A stretch of 64,000 nt of DNA from Plantago ovata (lineage: Eukaryota > Streptophyta > Magnoliopsida > Lamiales > Plantaginaceae), in assembly GCA_028274465.1 (NCBI GenBank), contig CM051456.1, positions 80,648,753 to 80,712,752 of the forward strand. The letters are read 5' to 3'. A program made the position numbers and the translations under genes. The notes below the pieces were generated by a model. It worked only from the letters and a program-made list of their open reading frames with translations. It was not told the DNA's origin and searched no databases. Shown here piece by piece: positions 1-12,280 of this stretch (positions are counted from its first letter, which is position 1; every line of letters begins with the position of its first letter).

Positions 1-543
1 GAATTATTCTGTAAGATGTTCCCAATGACTAAAGATAATCACCAAGTTAGTGGGAGCTTGTGTGTCAGAACTTAAGTCCTAAAATTAGCCACTAGTTGAT
101 GGTCATTGAGATATGGGATATCAATGATGCGACAGAGACTAGCATGTGTTGCATCAGATCCTTCGAGGATGTAGTAGTTCTCACTGCTGCGAATAGCTTG
201 GTTATTCATGATGAACACATGGACACTTTGGAGAGTGTTGGCATACCCAGCCGAGAAACCATTTGGTAAATTCTATTTAAGTGTCTATGGGAGTATCGGA
301 TTGTAGGGTGATATAATAGTCCTCAGACTTGAGGTCAATACTACATCATATGTGGAATAATATACTTTGACCATGCGCAACGCTTGCACTCTTAAACTAG
401 GGTAGATACGGCATGCGTTGGGTATATTAGGAAGCATATGGTGTGAGTGATTGGACCAAGATCAGGATTCATTCCTCCGAATAGATTCAAGGAGAGAATA
501 CTCTACATCTCATATTTAGTGTGCTCATTAGTCAGTGGCCACT
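1..543. other. Non-coding, TE-like flank of the solo LTR
   Basis: No credible coding frame is visible. After removing the solo LTR (549-25103) this stretch joins the sequence starting at 25109. Both sides therefore belonged to one older sequence, which looks like non-coding retrotransposon or LTR DNA (see 25104-26528). The family is not recognised. Confidence 0.4.
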
Positions 544-1630
544 GCAAATGTAACGGTACCGTTTTTTAAAAACAAACAATTTTCTTGAAAAAGGAAAATC
601 CGAAATAATTTTAAAAGCAACGGTCGGCAATAAAGGCCAAAATAATATTTGACGCGCACATCGCTAACAGAATCAAGTAAATATCCAATAGTAACTTAGA
701 AATCAAATGAATAACAACTATTAAAGACAGAGAAAAGTTTCATCTTTTTAGTTTGAAATAAATTCCCAACGACACCCCAGACCCTTCTCTCAGTCGCTGG
801 CATCCTACTCGCGTGCATCCACAGTAGTATTTGGAAGGAAGGAATTTTGAAACCAAAAAGAGTGTGAGATAAAGGATCTCAGTGAGGTTCTAAGTTAACA
901 AACAGAAAGTAAACAAATTTTGAAATCAAAATCCTTTTCAGCAGATAATATAACAAACAGAACATATAACAGAACAGAAAGACAGAACAGAAAGACAGAA
1001 CAGATAAGTCGAAGTCCGTTGGTGCAGCCCGCATTATTTCTCCTACTCCCAATAGCCCTTATAGCTCCCTCCAGAGGGTATACAACTCCGGACAGAAACA
1101 GAAACCCCCGTGTACTTTGGGGAAACAGAACCTACGACCCTAATCGACCTCAGCGACTTCTGCCTCGCGTCTAAAAGGGATTAGACTAGGCAATAACCAA
1201 GCAAACCCATAGTCCTCTACTATCCAGGTCTACCTAGTTACGACCTAATCGACCGGTCACACAGAAACAGACAGAACGGATACAGATACGAACAATCAAA
1301 CACCGAGAAGTGTTCCTGCAGAAAAGTTAATCCAGAACAGAGTAGCAATAAACAGGGAAAGTAAATAGTCATACTTAGGACTTAGTTACTTTTACGCGGA
1401 AGCGTACTGTAAAACAGTTTATATAGTAGTAGATACAGATAATCACATAGCCTTCCAGTTTTTCGCAAATAGATAAGTTTAGGGGCGAACACTCACCTTA
1501 AACTTGCAAGCAAAGATCCTCAAAAGCACAGCGAGTTAAGAGCGGTCGGAGAACCTAAACGGGAAGTATCTAGTTACGAACTATAAGTCGAACAAAAGCT
1601 AAACGAATGAAAATAAAAATGTCGCTAAAG

Positions 1631-1695
1631 AAGTGGCAACGAAGGGGCTTGAACTCGGGACTTCTAAGTTAGTCACACGACCCTTAACCAACTAA
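1631..1695 (-). other. tRNA-like segment inside the Gypsy LTR
   Basis: On the minus strand (LTR sense) an A-box-like TTAGTTGGTTAAGG is followed about 35 bases later by a B-box-like GAGTTCAAGCCCC. The homologous place in the younger LTRs (50868-50922 and 56449-56503) keeps TTTAGCTGGTTT and GAGTTCGAAATCC. The LINE target site (1680-1695) lies in the A-box part, so the tRNA-like block is cut by the insertion. It is not a complete tRNA: acceptor-stem pairing was not found. Confidence 0.4.
1680..1695. repeat. LINE target site duplication, left copy
   Basis: ACCCTTAACCAACTAA, repeated exactly at 23512-23527 right after the poly(A) tail. A 16-bp duplication plus poly(A) is the signature of target-primed reverse transcription. 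Confidence 0.8.
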
Positions 1696-1988
1696 GCTGA
1701 GAGACATGTTCTCTCTAGAAAACACCTAGGGTTCTTACAATTCCCAGAAAACACCTAGGGTTCTTACAATTCCCAGAAACACATACATAGCCGCCACCCT
1801 CAAAACGCAAATACACAGTCGATAACCTCTCTTCACCTCCCAAATAATACAGTTTCTATTATAAGATCACAACAATCTTTACTACAATCTCAGCATACTG
1901 AGAATCATACAAAAAAAAAATATATATATATATATAAAAAAAAAAAGTTTAGTAGAGTTTCTGGATTCATAAACACTTACACCTTAAA

Positions 1989-4178
1989 ATGGATCCAAGA
2001 CAGCTTAGGTTTACAAGAGTGATGGCTCATATTGAGGAAAGGGATCGAGAAAAAGTGGAAAAAATGAAAAAAAACAATATAGATTATGCCAAAAAAATTC
2101 AACAAAGTCATCATACTACAAAGGAAAACTCCGGATCTCAGTTTTTGCAGGATCAGATGCAGAACAACTCTACAAATCAACATGTGATGATGGAGGAGGA
2201 GTTTCAAGCAGAAGATTCAATCTTAGAGTCCCCTACACCTTGGCAACAGGACACTAATCTAACACAGGCGCAGATAGAGGATAGTAGCAGGAGGCAAGAC
2301 ATCAACCAGCCAGCAGAATCTGAGAACATAGCTGAGAAAAATCCAAGAAAGGTAAATCCTTTACACAACACTACACCAACTCAAGAAAGTGAAGACTTAC
2401 ATAACCAAGGTAACGCCACATCAAACCCTTATGCAGATAGAACAACAAACTCATACAAAAATAAAGTTGTACACAAGAACCTTCATACCTTTTTTCCAAC
2501 CTGGCTAAATAACAACACCACTCCAACCAATAACCAGGAAAAAACCCAAAATACTTACCCAGACCATGAAGCCCCTGTTATCCTATCTAATGAGGAGATG
2601 AGTAAAGTCCAAAAAAAATGGGAAAAGTCACTTATCATACAGACAGTAGGGTGTGAGAGACCAATCATAAATATAGGAAAACATTTAAAAGGCATCTGGA
2701 GAACAGATAATCATATAACCACCACAGAGCTAGGAAACGGCTTTTACATATTAAAGGTTACTACTGAAGAAGATTATGTGAAAGCTCTTTCTGGAGGACC
2801 TTGGCATATTTTCACTTATTATCTTGCAGTTCAACAGTGGTTTCCAAGGTTCCAGGTTTCCAAAGGCTTAGCACAGAAAATGATTATTTGGATCCAACTT
2901 ATAGACATTCCCATACAATTTTATGAATTTGATATCCTTTTTAAAATAGGAATAATAATAGGTAGGCCAATTAAAGTAGATAGTAATACCCTTCAACTTA
3001 TTAGAGGAAGATTTGCTAGACTTTGCGTTGAAGTAGACACCTCAAAGCCTTTAATTAAAGCCATCCATTTGGGGAATATCAGGCAACAAGTCACATACGA
3101 GCTTAATGCTGATTTTTGTCAGGCTTGTGGCAAAATAGGACATATGAAAAATATTTGTAGCAAAGTCATGTTAAATGAACCAACCTCCAGTACTACCCAG
3201 CCCGATCTCTGGGATATCCTAGATAAAAGACTTACTAGGAAAAAAGAGGGAGAAAAAAGAGGCAATTTTAGGCCCCCAAACGGGAATACTGAAAGCCCAA
3301 AAGGAAGAGCAAGTTCCAGCAAGCAACCACAGACTACAAACCATAACCCAACTCACACTTCTCGACAACAAAATCCGGCAGACATGCAACACCCAAAAAA
3401 TGTTCCCAATGCAAACAAAGATATACTTTTAGAGGAAATCTTAAGTTATGAAAAATTAAATAAAGCTAGGGGCCCAATATCAGGTATCACATCTCAAGAA
3501 AATCAACCAACTGATTGTTCTAACTCCCGTCCCTTCACAATCACAACCAACAAACAATCCAACACTTGGCACAACCTCAATTAAATTCAGCCATGCAACC
3601 AAATAAAACTCAGCAAATAGATATTACTACTACATTTACACCCAACCTAGCCCCCCTAGTGCACACTCAACCTGCAAATAACTGCTCTACTCAACTGACA
3701 ATTCCGTCTGACATCAACTTAATACAGAGAATGAATGAGCAAGAGTCAGACTTGATAACAAATAAAAAATTATCCCACTCACCTGGAAGCATAAATGAGC
3801 TGCATGTAACCTCAGAACCTTCATTCACAGAACCAACAAACCAGACAGAATTCGGAAAAAATAATGGAGACTTTACCAGAGCATCCTTTCTCGCCGGAAA
3901 GAGACTCACCTCACAGCTTAGACAGCAGCCGCAACCCTTCTCCGATCAGCACCCTTTACCCAACCACCAACAACCACATCCACACTCCAGCCCAACAGAA
4001 CCCTCGACCGCCACCCCTAACCCAGCCGCAGCACTTCTCAGCTCAACCGCCGGAGAGAATTCTCCACTCGGCAATAGAGTACCTGCGGTCACACAATGCA
4101 CCACGTCCCTCAATTTTTCAACCATGTCAAACCCTAGACCAAATACAAAGATCTCAAAATCAAAATCCAAACCATCAA
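1989..4178 (+). pseudogene. LINE ORF1 (DUF4283 + CCHC zinc knuckle), broken
   Basis: ORF1 of plant L1-type LINEs encodes an RNA-binding protein that packages the element's RNA. From the ATG at 1989, the first ~100 residues are charged and polar. A DUF4283-like core follows (about residues 210-360, with SGGPWHIF and the RGRFARLCVEVD stretch), then one CCHC knuckle CQACGKIGHMKNIC (about residues 378-391). The first frame stops at 3584. The following proline/glutamine-rich tail continues in another frame (3566 on), so one frameshift near 3560 is likely. Removing the MULE with one copy of its 9-bp repeat joins this frame at 4178 to an open frame at 21601. Domain assignment is from motif recognition only. 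Confidence 0.8.
4170..4178. repeat. MULE target site duplication, left copy
   Basis: AACCATCAA, repeated exactly at 21592-21600. Nine base pairs is the usual duplication for Mutator-like elements. Joining across it gives a continuous open frame in the interrupted LINE ORF1, which supports the boundary independently. Confidence 0.7.
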
Positions 4179-4265
4179 TACAATTTCTTGTTTAAGACCT
4201 CTTTATAAGTTGAGACCGTGAGACCAAGTGATCCGGATCAAATCCATTATACTATATCCAAATTG

Positions 4266-4285
4266 GCGGGTCATGTTATAACCCG
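4266..4285 (+). repeat. Subterminal inverted repeat, left
   Basis: GCGGGTCATGTTATAACCCG, the exact reverse complement of 21450-21469. It lies about 90 bp inside the left end (its partner is about 120 bp inside the right end) and contains its own short palindrome (CGGGT...ACCCG). It could be a transposase-binding site. Confidence 0.7.
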
Positions 4286-4388
4286 GTTTATTGCTTTCGG
4301 ATCTTTTAACGGGTTAGATATAAATATGATAATTCGCCCGCTTTTTCGTTCATTTTCGCTCATTTCCTTCTTCCCGTTTCAGAGAACC

Positions 4389-5264
4389 GAGAGAGAGAGA
4401 GAGTTTTAGAGAGAGAAAGCTGTGTCGTGTGAATTGAAGCTCCGTCGCCGTGATAAAGCTACTGATCGTCGTCTCTGTCGTTTCTATTCTCTTCGTCGGC
4501 TTCTACATTGTGTTTTTCAGCTGTTGAAGGTGAGTTTTTGTTTGATTCTGTTGTTCTCGATTGTGTTTTGGAACCCTAATCTACAATTTTATCATATATT
4601 TCTTCAATTTTGCTAGTTTTTCTTCTTATTCACGCATTTTCGGATGCTAGATTGATGTCGAAGCTCTAACTCTTCATTTTATCGGTTTGTGTTAGGTTTT
4701 TGCAGTTCATCCACACACTTTGAAGCCTTTTTAGCTTGATTTCGTTGTCGGTAAGTGCTTCGATTTGTTCATTTCAGTTTGTATATTAGTTTCTGTGATT
4801 TTGTTGGCTGTTATTACTTCGATCTGTTCATTTCTGTGCTTATTTATGTATAATTCAATTACAATGCAATTAAGTGGTTCGATATGTATGTTTCGTTACA
4901 TTTTGTTTTCATTTTTGTGTGTTGAATATCTCTGCATGTGTTATAAGTCGTTGTATAGTCTGCATGTGCATGTCATCTGCTTCTATTAGTTTGAGTTTTA
5001 TTGTTGTTATGTTTGAGGTTTATGTATATTATGTTTGAGTTTTACTGAAGTCTGATTTATGTGTCTTTCATCTGCTTCTATTAGTTTGAGTTTTATTTGT
5101 TGTTAAGTTTGAGGTTTATGTATATAATGTTTGAGTTTTACTTGAGTCTGATTTATGTTTATGTCATCAGCTCCTATAATTTTGAGTTTTATTGTTGTTA
5201 AGTTTGAGGTTTATGTATATAATGTTTTGAGTCTTACTTGATTCTGATTTTTGTTGCAGCAATC
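4389..5264 (+). promoter_or_regulatory. Probable 5' leader of the ULP1 gene with a large 5'-UTR intron
   Basis: A GA-rich tract (4390-4425) is followed by a donor-like GGTGAG at 4528 and an acceptor TTGCAG at 5259, five bases before the ATG at 5265. The presumed intron carries repeated TTTGAGTTTTA motifs. From about 4970 to 5250 it carries roughly three copies of the ~95-bp unit that forms the RPA-gene array (13640-15857). Transcription start is not known. Confidence 0.5.
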
Positions 5265-8200
5265 ATGGTTATAATTTCGACTTATGATTCTAATTCTGAT
5301 GTCGTTTCTGGTTCTGCTGTTCCCGTTGATAATGCTCCCGGTGCTGCCGCTTCTGGGTCTGCTGTTGGTGGTGTTGGTGCTCCAGCAGCTGATACTGTCA
5401 TTAGACTTGATCCACACATGGTTGATCAAGCTTATGCACTTCTTTCTGGAACCGTGCTTGATGTTGCTAGATTCCATGCTGCAGGCAGAGATGAGCATGT
5501 TGATGCAGAGGCTACTGTCAGTGAGATGAATCAACCACTGAAGAGAAGTAAGCTACCGCCGAAGCAGGGCAAGCCACCTGTTGCCCGTAAGGGGCGTAAT
5601 GCAGTAGCTTTTAAAGCAATTAGAGTACCTGTCATTGAAGGTGAGGTACCATTGAATCATGATAATCCGCAAGATGACACTCTTTTGAGGTTTAAAGTTT
5701 TTTTAATATATGTTTTTCTTGTAGATGACACTCTGAATCAAGCTTCGAAGGTGAAGGGAACTCCAAAGCCAGTACTTATAAAGCAAGCATCAGTAGTTCA
5801 AAATGTTCGTAGGTCAACGAAGAATCAGCCTAGTGATGCTACTGGAGAACTTCACCAACCTCGTAGGTCAAAGAGGAAACAGCCTACAAACAGTGATGCT
5901 GCAAATAATGAGCATTCAGTGTCAAGTAGTTATGAAAGAACTAAGGAAAAAAGGACAAAGGCTGCGAATGACAAGAAAAGAAAAGTTGCTGGTAAGTATG
6001 TTTGAGGTTTGATATAGCCTTAGTTTTAGTTTGAGGTTTGAATGAATGTTTGAGTTTTATATTCTCTTTGTTTTGAGTTTTACTTGTTTCCTTGTTTGAG
6101 TTTTATCACTCTGCATGTTTTTAATGTGAGTTTTAGACTGAGTTTAAAGTTGAACATTCATAGAAGTCAGTCAATTAATTTTCAGGTATTTAGGGTTCAG
6201 CAATTCATCTAGTCTTTATGTGTTTTATATTCTGTTTGTTTTTGAGTTTTATGTGTTGATTGTTTGAGTTTATGTTTCAGTTAATTTGTGTTACTCTTGT
6301 ATGCTGTTTTGTAGGGAATGCAAAGGAAAAAGACTTTGAGATACCTTCCCTTGTACCCTCTGATGCTGGTACACCTTCTAATTCATATGATGGTAATGAA
6401 GACTCTTCGAAGAATGATACTCCTCAGAGCAAGAAAAGGAAATGTGATGATTCTGATGATACTTCTGAGTACTCACCTTCGGATGCTTCAAGAGACAGTG
6501 TTAAAGATGGTAAGACACTAGCTGTTGCTGTAGTCAAGGGAAGGAGGAAGGCTGTTGATAAAAGCCCGACAGGAAAGAAGGAAATTCTGACAGTCTCAGA
6601 AAAGGGTATATAAATGAGCTTATATATTTGTTTATGTTTATTTATGTCTTACATATATTATATTGTTCTGATTATTAATGTTTACTTTTTTATTCGTAGC
6701 TGTGGCTGTGGAGTCAAAGAAAGGAAAGTTCAAGAAAGCTGTGGTTGTAGCAAGGAAGGGTATAACATCATTAATTAATGATAATTCTGCTTTGTATCTA
6801 AAATTTTGCTTTATAAATGTGTACAAATTCTCCTCTTTGTATCTATGTTCTGTAAATTTGTTAACAATCATGTTATTTGTATCTCTGTATCTATGTTCTG
6901 TGCTCTGTATCTTAGTTTTTCCTTTCTTAATTTGTGAAACATTTCTTTCTGTGTCTCTGTTATGTAAATTGTATTAAGGTATTTTGCAACATACCTGGTT
7001 TGTAAATGTGTAAAATTCTGTATGTAAGTTTTTGCTTTGTCAACATATCAGAGTTTTATATATTTGAGTTTTATATGCTTTCTATTTGAGTTTTCTTTGA
7101 GTTATATCAGTGTCAATGCATATTATATTTTTTGATATATACTTGAGTTTTATATGCTGTGTGTTTGAGTTTTATATTGTATTTCTTTTGAGGTTTTTAG
7201 CACTGGCCATGACTTTTCATATGCATTACAATCTTTTTGCAACTCATAAGAAAATGCGTCCTATAACAACCCAATGCAAAATCAGTTCAATGTTCAATGT
7301 CATAAAATCTTTGACTGAGGAACAGAAGGCTGATGTCTTTGCAATTGGATTTGGAGGTCTTTTGAAGCTTGGATTTGATGTCTATCCATTCGACATACTT
7401 CCGTGGCTGATGGAGAACTTCGATTGCAACACTCTTCTTCAAGATGTTGGTGTTAATTCATACAATCTTACTGCTTTGGATGTGTATGATATTTTGAAGT
7501 TGCCTTATTTCCCTGGCAATCCTATCCGTCTCTTCAAGCTGTCTGAAAAAGGACCAGATTTTGACCGAGTTAAAAAAGTTCGAGAGTGGTGGGATAGAGA
7601 ATTTAAAGGATATATTAGACGTAACCGACCGGAATCAAAGGCGGAGGTCTATGAGTTCCCATGTGCTAAGATGGCTAAAGCAATCGAAACTCTTCCCCAT
7701 GGTGGTCCTAAATTCAAGAAGCTTTTTGTGATGTTTGCTTGTGCGGTTTTTCTTGCTCCAACATCCAGCAGTAATGGAGATTTCAAGTATGTTTTCATCT
7801 TTAATTAATTATTACTGTTTTTTTTTCTTTTCTAGTATGAAAATGCTGTTTGTTTTGAGTTTTAAGTGCTTTTAGTGTTATATGCTGCTTGCTTGAGTTT
7901 TACATTATCAACTTTTATCAACTTTTGAGTTTTTAGCGGTTATATTTACCTTGACTATAAGTTTTATATGTTTGAGTTTTATATGCTGTTTTGTTTGAGT
8001 TTTACATTGTTGTTGTTTGAGTTTTATATATATGTATCTTTTTTCTTGTTGTCAGGCTTGCCTGTGCAATTGATGATGTAGACAAGATTAAGGAGTTGGA
8101 TTGGTGCTCTTTTGTTGTTTCACATATTGTTGAAGGCTTCAAAAAGCTTTTTGGTGATGGTAACAAGAAGAACAAGAGTACACTCTATGCTTGTGTTCCT

Positions 8201-11200
8201 GTTTTGCTGCTTGCATACGGTCATAGGTACGTCATCTTATATTATAACTTTTTCAGTTATTTTTACATGTTAATTGTCATGTTTTTTTCATCTAACTTTT
8301 ATTTTAATCATTTTTTAGATTCGTGTTCAAAGGCAACGAAATGCCAACAACGTTGCCTTTGATTCAGCATTGGACAAATGAGATTTTGGAAGAAAGATTT
8401 AAAGCTGAGGTGGTCCGTGGATTTGGTAAACAACCAAAGAGCAAGATAGAGTTTCCCATCAGTAAGGGAATTAATCTACCTGGGCTCTCTGTTCCACAAG
8501 TTGAGGTGGTCCGTGGATTTGAGAAGGGTAAGACTGAGGATTCTGATGATAGAATTCTGAAATTCTGCATTCCCGAAGGAATCCCTACAAATGCTGAGTT
8601 GGAGAAGCTAACCATTGATGTGAGCTTTCTTATTCATCATTATTATTCCTTGAGCATAATATTTCTTGATATATTCTTGAGTTTTATGTTCTTCCTGTTT
8701 GACTTTTATATGCATCATTTTTGAGTTATTATATATTCATGTTTGCTGTTTTTAGCCACTTGACTATGGATGGAGGCTATTGAAGCGGAACATGGAGGTT
8801 GTATTTCGGGATCATGCTGAATTTATCAAGAACAACTGTTCCGCTCCAGTTGACCGAGATTACAGCTGTTTAGCTTCCCAAAAATTATGGACCGACAATG
8901 TCGTTTATAAAGAGCTTGATGAATGTACAAAAGCTCACTGTGAAGCAGTAGCAGCAACAATTGTTGCTAATTACGACCTCGGCATTGGTTCAACACAATG
9001 TGAAGAAGATGGGAAACAAAAGGCTGAAGAAGTAAATGTCACCAAAGATTTGGAAATGACTGTTGAGTTGAGCAATGATGGAAGCAAAGAAGAGCATGCA
9101 GAAATTATTGGATTTGAGACTCAGACTCAGACTCAGACTGAAAATTTGAATAATGGTATGTATATAATTTCAGATGTTTTACTTTAAATTGAATCTGTAA
9201 TGCTAAGATGAGTTTGAGTTTTATATGATTTCTGTTTTGAGTTTTATATTGTGCTTGCTTGAGTTATGTGTCTGTCAATGCATTTTATATTTTTTTGTAT
9301 ATATTTGAGTTTTATACGCTGTTTGTTTTGAGTTTTATAAGAATGTTTGTATAATCATTGCTGACTAAGATGTTTTTTCATTGTAAATAGTGTCATCAAA
9401 GGTTGTTCTTCAAACAGGAGAAACAGAGTCACAAGCTATTGCTTCTGCTTCTATTTCAGTTACTCATGTAACAGAAACTCAACCATCTCAAATTCGAAAA
9501 GTGCATTTCGAAGATGATTTGAACACTGAGCACATGGATAAAGGTGAAGGTTATTCTTGTTCTTGATTTTTCTTGTAAAATTTTTGATTCAGGCAATTTT
9601 GGATTGTAAAATATATTTTAACATTCTGATTGAGTCATTTGGGATTGTAAGAACTTTTGTTTTGAATCAACATTACACTAGAAATTCTGTTGTAATAATA
9701 AATTATGTTCTTGAATTTTATTCATTATTGATTTGAGTTTTGTTTTTCTGAATATATATATTTTTTTTTTAAATTAAGTTAATGCATTGATAGCAACAAC
9801 AAAGCCTTCAGTAATGGAAACTAAAGAACTGAATAAGAATGTTGCAGCAGATGAGTTTAATGAAGCTGAAAGAAAGGTAATTATTTTCTAAAGTTTAATA
9901 ATAATATTATTTTCTTTATGTTTGAGTTTTATGTACAGTTTGTTTTGAGTTTTATGTTATTTCTATTTGAGTTTTACATCTACCATATTGTGTTTTCTTT
10001 GCAGATGAAGACTTGGATTTACATATTGATGTCTTGGGATGTAGCGAGGCAGTAGGAGATCCAGATAGACATATGTCATTAGTTTCTCAGTGGATGAGGC
10101 GTCATGCAAAGGACTTCGTTGATATGAAGAGTCTCAGGAAAGAGACTTGTGATTACATGATATATATGTCTGAAGTTTGGAAAAGGTATTTCTTTTTTTC
10201 TTTTTTTGTTATATGTGTGTGTTTTGAGTATTTGTATTCTGGCTGTTTGAGTTTTATGCATATAATGTTTTGAGTTTTATTTATTTGTATATTTTTTCAG
10301 TGATAGAAAAAAGCAAGCGAAACAAGGTGATGTTGATTTGGGTGTTGAAGACTTGTCATTTGCTGAGTATCATACACTTACCTACATAAGACCTGAGGAT
10401 GTGTTGACATTAGCTTCTGATAGCTCAATCTATGATTCTTGCATTGATGCCATATCTGTTTCAATTAACCATGCTGAGATTATTAGAAGCAAAGATGAAC
10501 CTCGTATTTGCTGTTTCGGAATTCAATTGCATGTAAGTGTTATCAGATTTTTTGAGTAATTGCTTAAGTTTACATGTTCTGTTTTTTAAAGTAGCATTTT
10601 TTATTTTTATTTGTTATTTGTTGTAGTATTATTGGTCGACTCTTGCTGGATATACTCCGAGGGCTCACGAGTCACATGTGTCTACTGTTGAAGAATTGAA
10701 TAAAGCAAAATTGAGTTTAAATAATTTCATGGACGAATGGATTTTGAATACATTTCAATCCAACTTTGAGTTCTTGAAAACTGTGAAACAGGTAATTTAA
10801 TTTTTATTCATCTTTTATTTATATACAATGAGTTTTGAATATATGTTCTCTGAATTTTATATGTATTTGATTTTCTTTGCAGTTCTTCTTTCCACATTTC
10901 GAAGATAATTCTAGAAAAAATCAAGAAAATCACTTTACACTTTTTGTTGTCTGCCTTGAATCCAATAAAATTTATCATCTGGACAATCCATTCCTAATAC
11001 TGAAAGATGCAAGGCTTTGGCAGGTGTACTGGTAAGTTTAGATTTGTTGTTCTTTATTGCTATTTTTCGTAATGTTTTGTTCATGTATTGAAGTTTTTTA
11101 TACTGTTGTGTATATGAAAAGTTTGGTCATTAATAAAGCTTAGACTATTTGCCTCATTCTTTCAAGTAGATTACTTACTTATTAATCACTATCTTTTTTT

Positions 11201-11674
11201 TTCAGAAAACAAATTTGGCAGGTTACTTGCACAGACATGGACACCCTGATGCTGCAACAATTCTTGATTTTCCTCTTATTTATACTCAGTGTCAATGGGC
11301 AAATAGATCAAAAAATGACTATGACTGTGGTGTTTATGTTATTAAAGAAATGGAGTTCTTCAGAAATGGAAATTATTCTGGACCTTCAATGACTAAGGTC
11401 CTAATTAGCTTATACCATGTATGAGATTTGTTTATAATATGAGTTTTATATTAATTTCTCTTTTTTAATATATTTTTACCAGGTTGCTGAAAGACGTCGT
11501 ATGAGAGCTGAAATAATTGCTTCAGTTGCTCTGTCTGATGCAAATGCAAAGAGAAATCGGTTGTTGACCAGTGTCAGGAAGTTTAGTGAAGATAAAAGAG
11601 AACATATCTGCAGTGACTTAGAGAGAATCATAGCCCAGAATAGGAAATCAAACAAGCTGAAAGTTGTTAAATAG
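5265..11674 (+). CDS. ULP1-type (C48) SUMO-protease-like protein of a MULE, 15 predicted exons
   Basis: Exons read from GT/AG sites and frame: 5265-5991, 6315-6605, 6700-6759, 7201-7786, 8056-8226, 8319-8619, 8756-9155, 9391-9543, 9779-9876, 10005-10185, 10301-10532, 10627-10791, 10883-11031, 11206-11397, 11483-11674. The N-terminal part is low-complexity, basic and acidic (nuclear-type). Exons 4-6 resemble the N-terminal domain of plant transposon ULP proteins (DUF1985-like; GFGGLLKLG, WLMENFD). The C-terminal peptidase keeps His (ENHFTLFVV), Asp (YHLDNP) and Cys (YDCGVYV), so SUMO or related isopeptidase activity is plausible. An in-exon QTQTQT tract lies near 9120. No disabling stop was noticed in the exons. 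Nearly every intron carries TTTGAGTTTTA motifs. The substrate is unknown. Confidence 0.8.
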
Positions 11675-12280
11675 AATCATGTATAGAATCATTTCTTAGA
11701 TTCATTGTGATTTTTTGAGGACCATGAACATGTTTCAAGGATCGCTTTTTCTTTTGTGTAATTGTTCATGGCTTATTCAAGATTGTTAATTCTGTTGGAA
11801 TGTTTTTCTGCATTTGTTGTCTTGAATGATTTATGTTGGCTTATTGAAATTATAAGTATTCCTTTTCTATTCTGCAAAGATAAAACTCAAACATGGTTCA
11901 GATAAAACTCAACTTCTCTACATAATATGCTGCTTGAGGATAAATTTCATATTGTTTTGAGTTTCATTTGATGTTAGTTTGAGTTTTATCTGATGCAGGT
12001 TTGAGTTTTACCATTGCTGTCCATCCTCATTTTTATATGCATTTTTTATTCAATTTAGACAAGTTTGATTGGGAAACTAAATATGTAATGCATATACTGA
12101 TATTAACACATTTTATTTTAAACTAATATACATTGTTTTTCTACCTAGTCTAAACTTCAAATCTGAGACCCTATCACAGAACGTCTAACATGATAACACG
12201 AACATAATATTTGAACGTAATAAACTGACCTACCTAATCTACCGTCAACGCTATAGCACTTTCCACACATGTAATAAGAC
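11675..12280. other. Spacer between ULP1 gene and minus-strand gene, with motifs in both orientations
   Basis: Presumed 3' ends of two converging genes. It holds TTTGAGTTTTA-type motifs in both directions: AAACTCAA at about 11883-11912 and TTTGAGTTTTA at about 11950-12010. The orientation switch falls here. No coding region seen. Confidence 0.5.

Larger units (their letters stand above)
549..1695 (-). mobile_element. Gypsy solo LTR, 3' part (reverse orientation)
   Basis: Read on the minus strand, this is the 3' end of a long LTR ending GGTACCGTTACA, the same end as the intact LTR at 49464-51991. The flank at 544-548 is GCAAA, and GCAAA recurs at 25104-25108 directly after the other LTR end (minus-strand start TGTAACATCCCG). 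The LTR is therefore a solo LTR with a 5-bp target duplication, left by LTR-LTR recombination and then split by the LINE and MULE. Its two pieces total about 2.7 kb, close to the 2.5-kb LTRs of the related element at 49464. Short open frames here (for example 920-1174) are chance frames in the LTR. Confidence 0.8.
1696..4178 (+). mobile_element. LINE (plant L1-type), 5' part
   Basis: This is the 5' portion of a non-LTR retrotransposon. It starts after the 16-bp target duplication. The 5' leader holds two tandem copies of a ~30-bp sequence (1720-1777, beginning AAAACACCTAGGG) and an A/TA-rich tract (1910-1946) just before ORF1. The LINE is interrupted at 4178 by the MULE and resumes at 21601. 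It runs to a poly(A) at about 23500. Without the MULE it is about 4.4 kb, short for the family because the reverse transcriptase part of ORF2 is missing. Confidence 0.8.

Noticed and set aside
920-1174. 84-codon open frame
   Set aside because: Lies in the reverse-oriented solo LTR and contains no domain; chance frame.
5650-5735. Tiny intron in ULP1 exon 1 between two GATGACACTCT copies
   Set aside because: Would be under about 60 nt and the frame stays open through it; left as exon.
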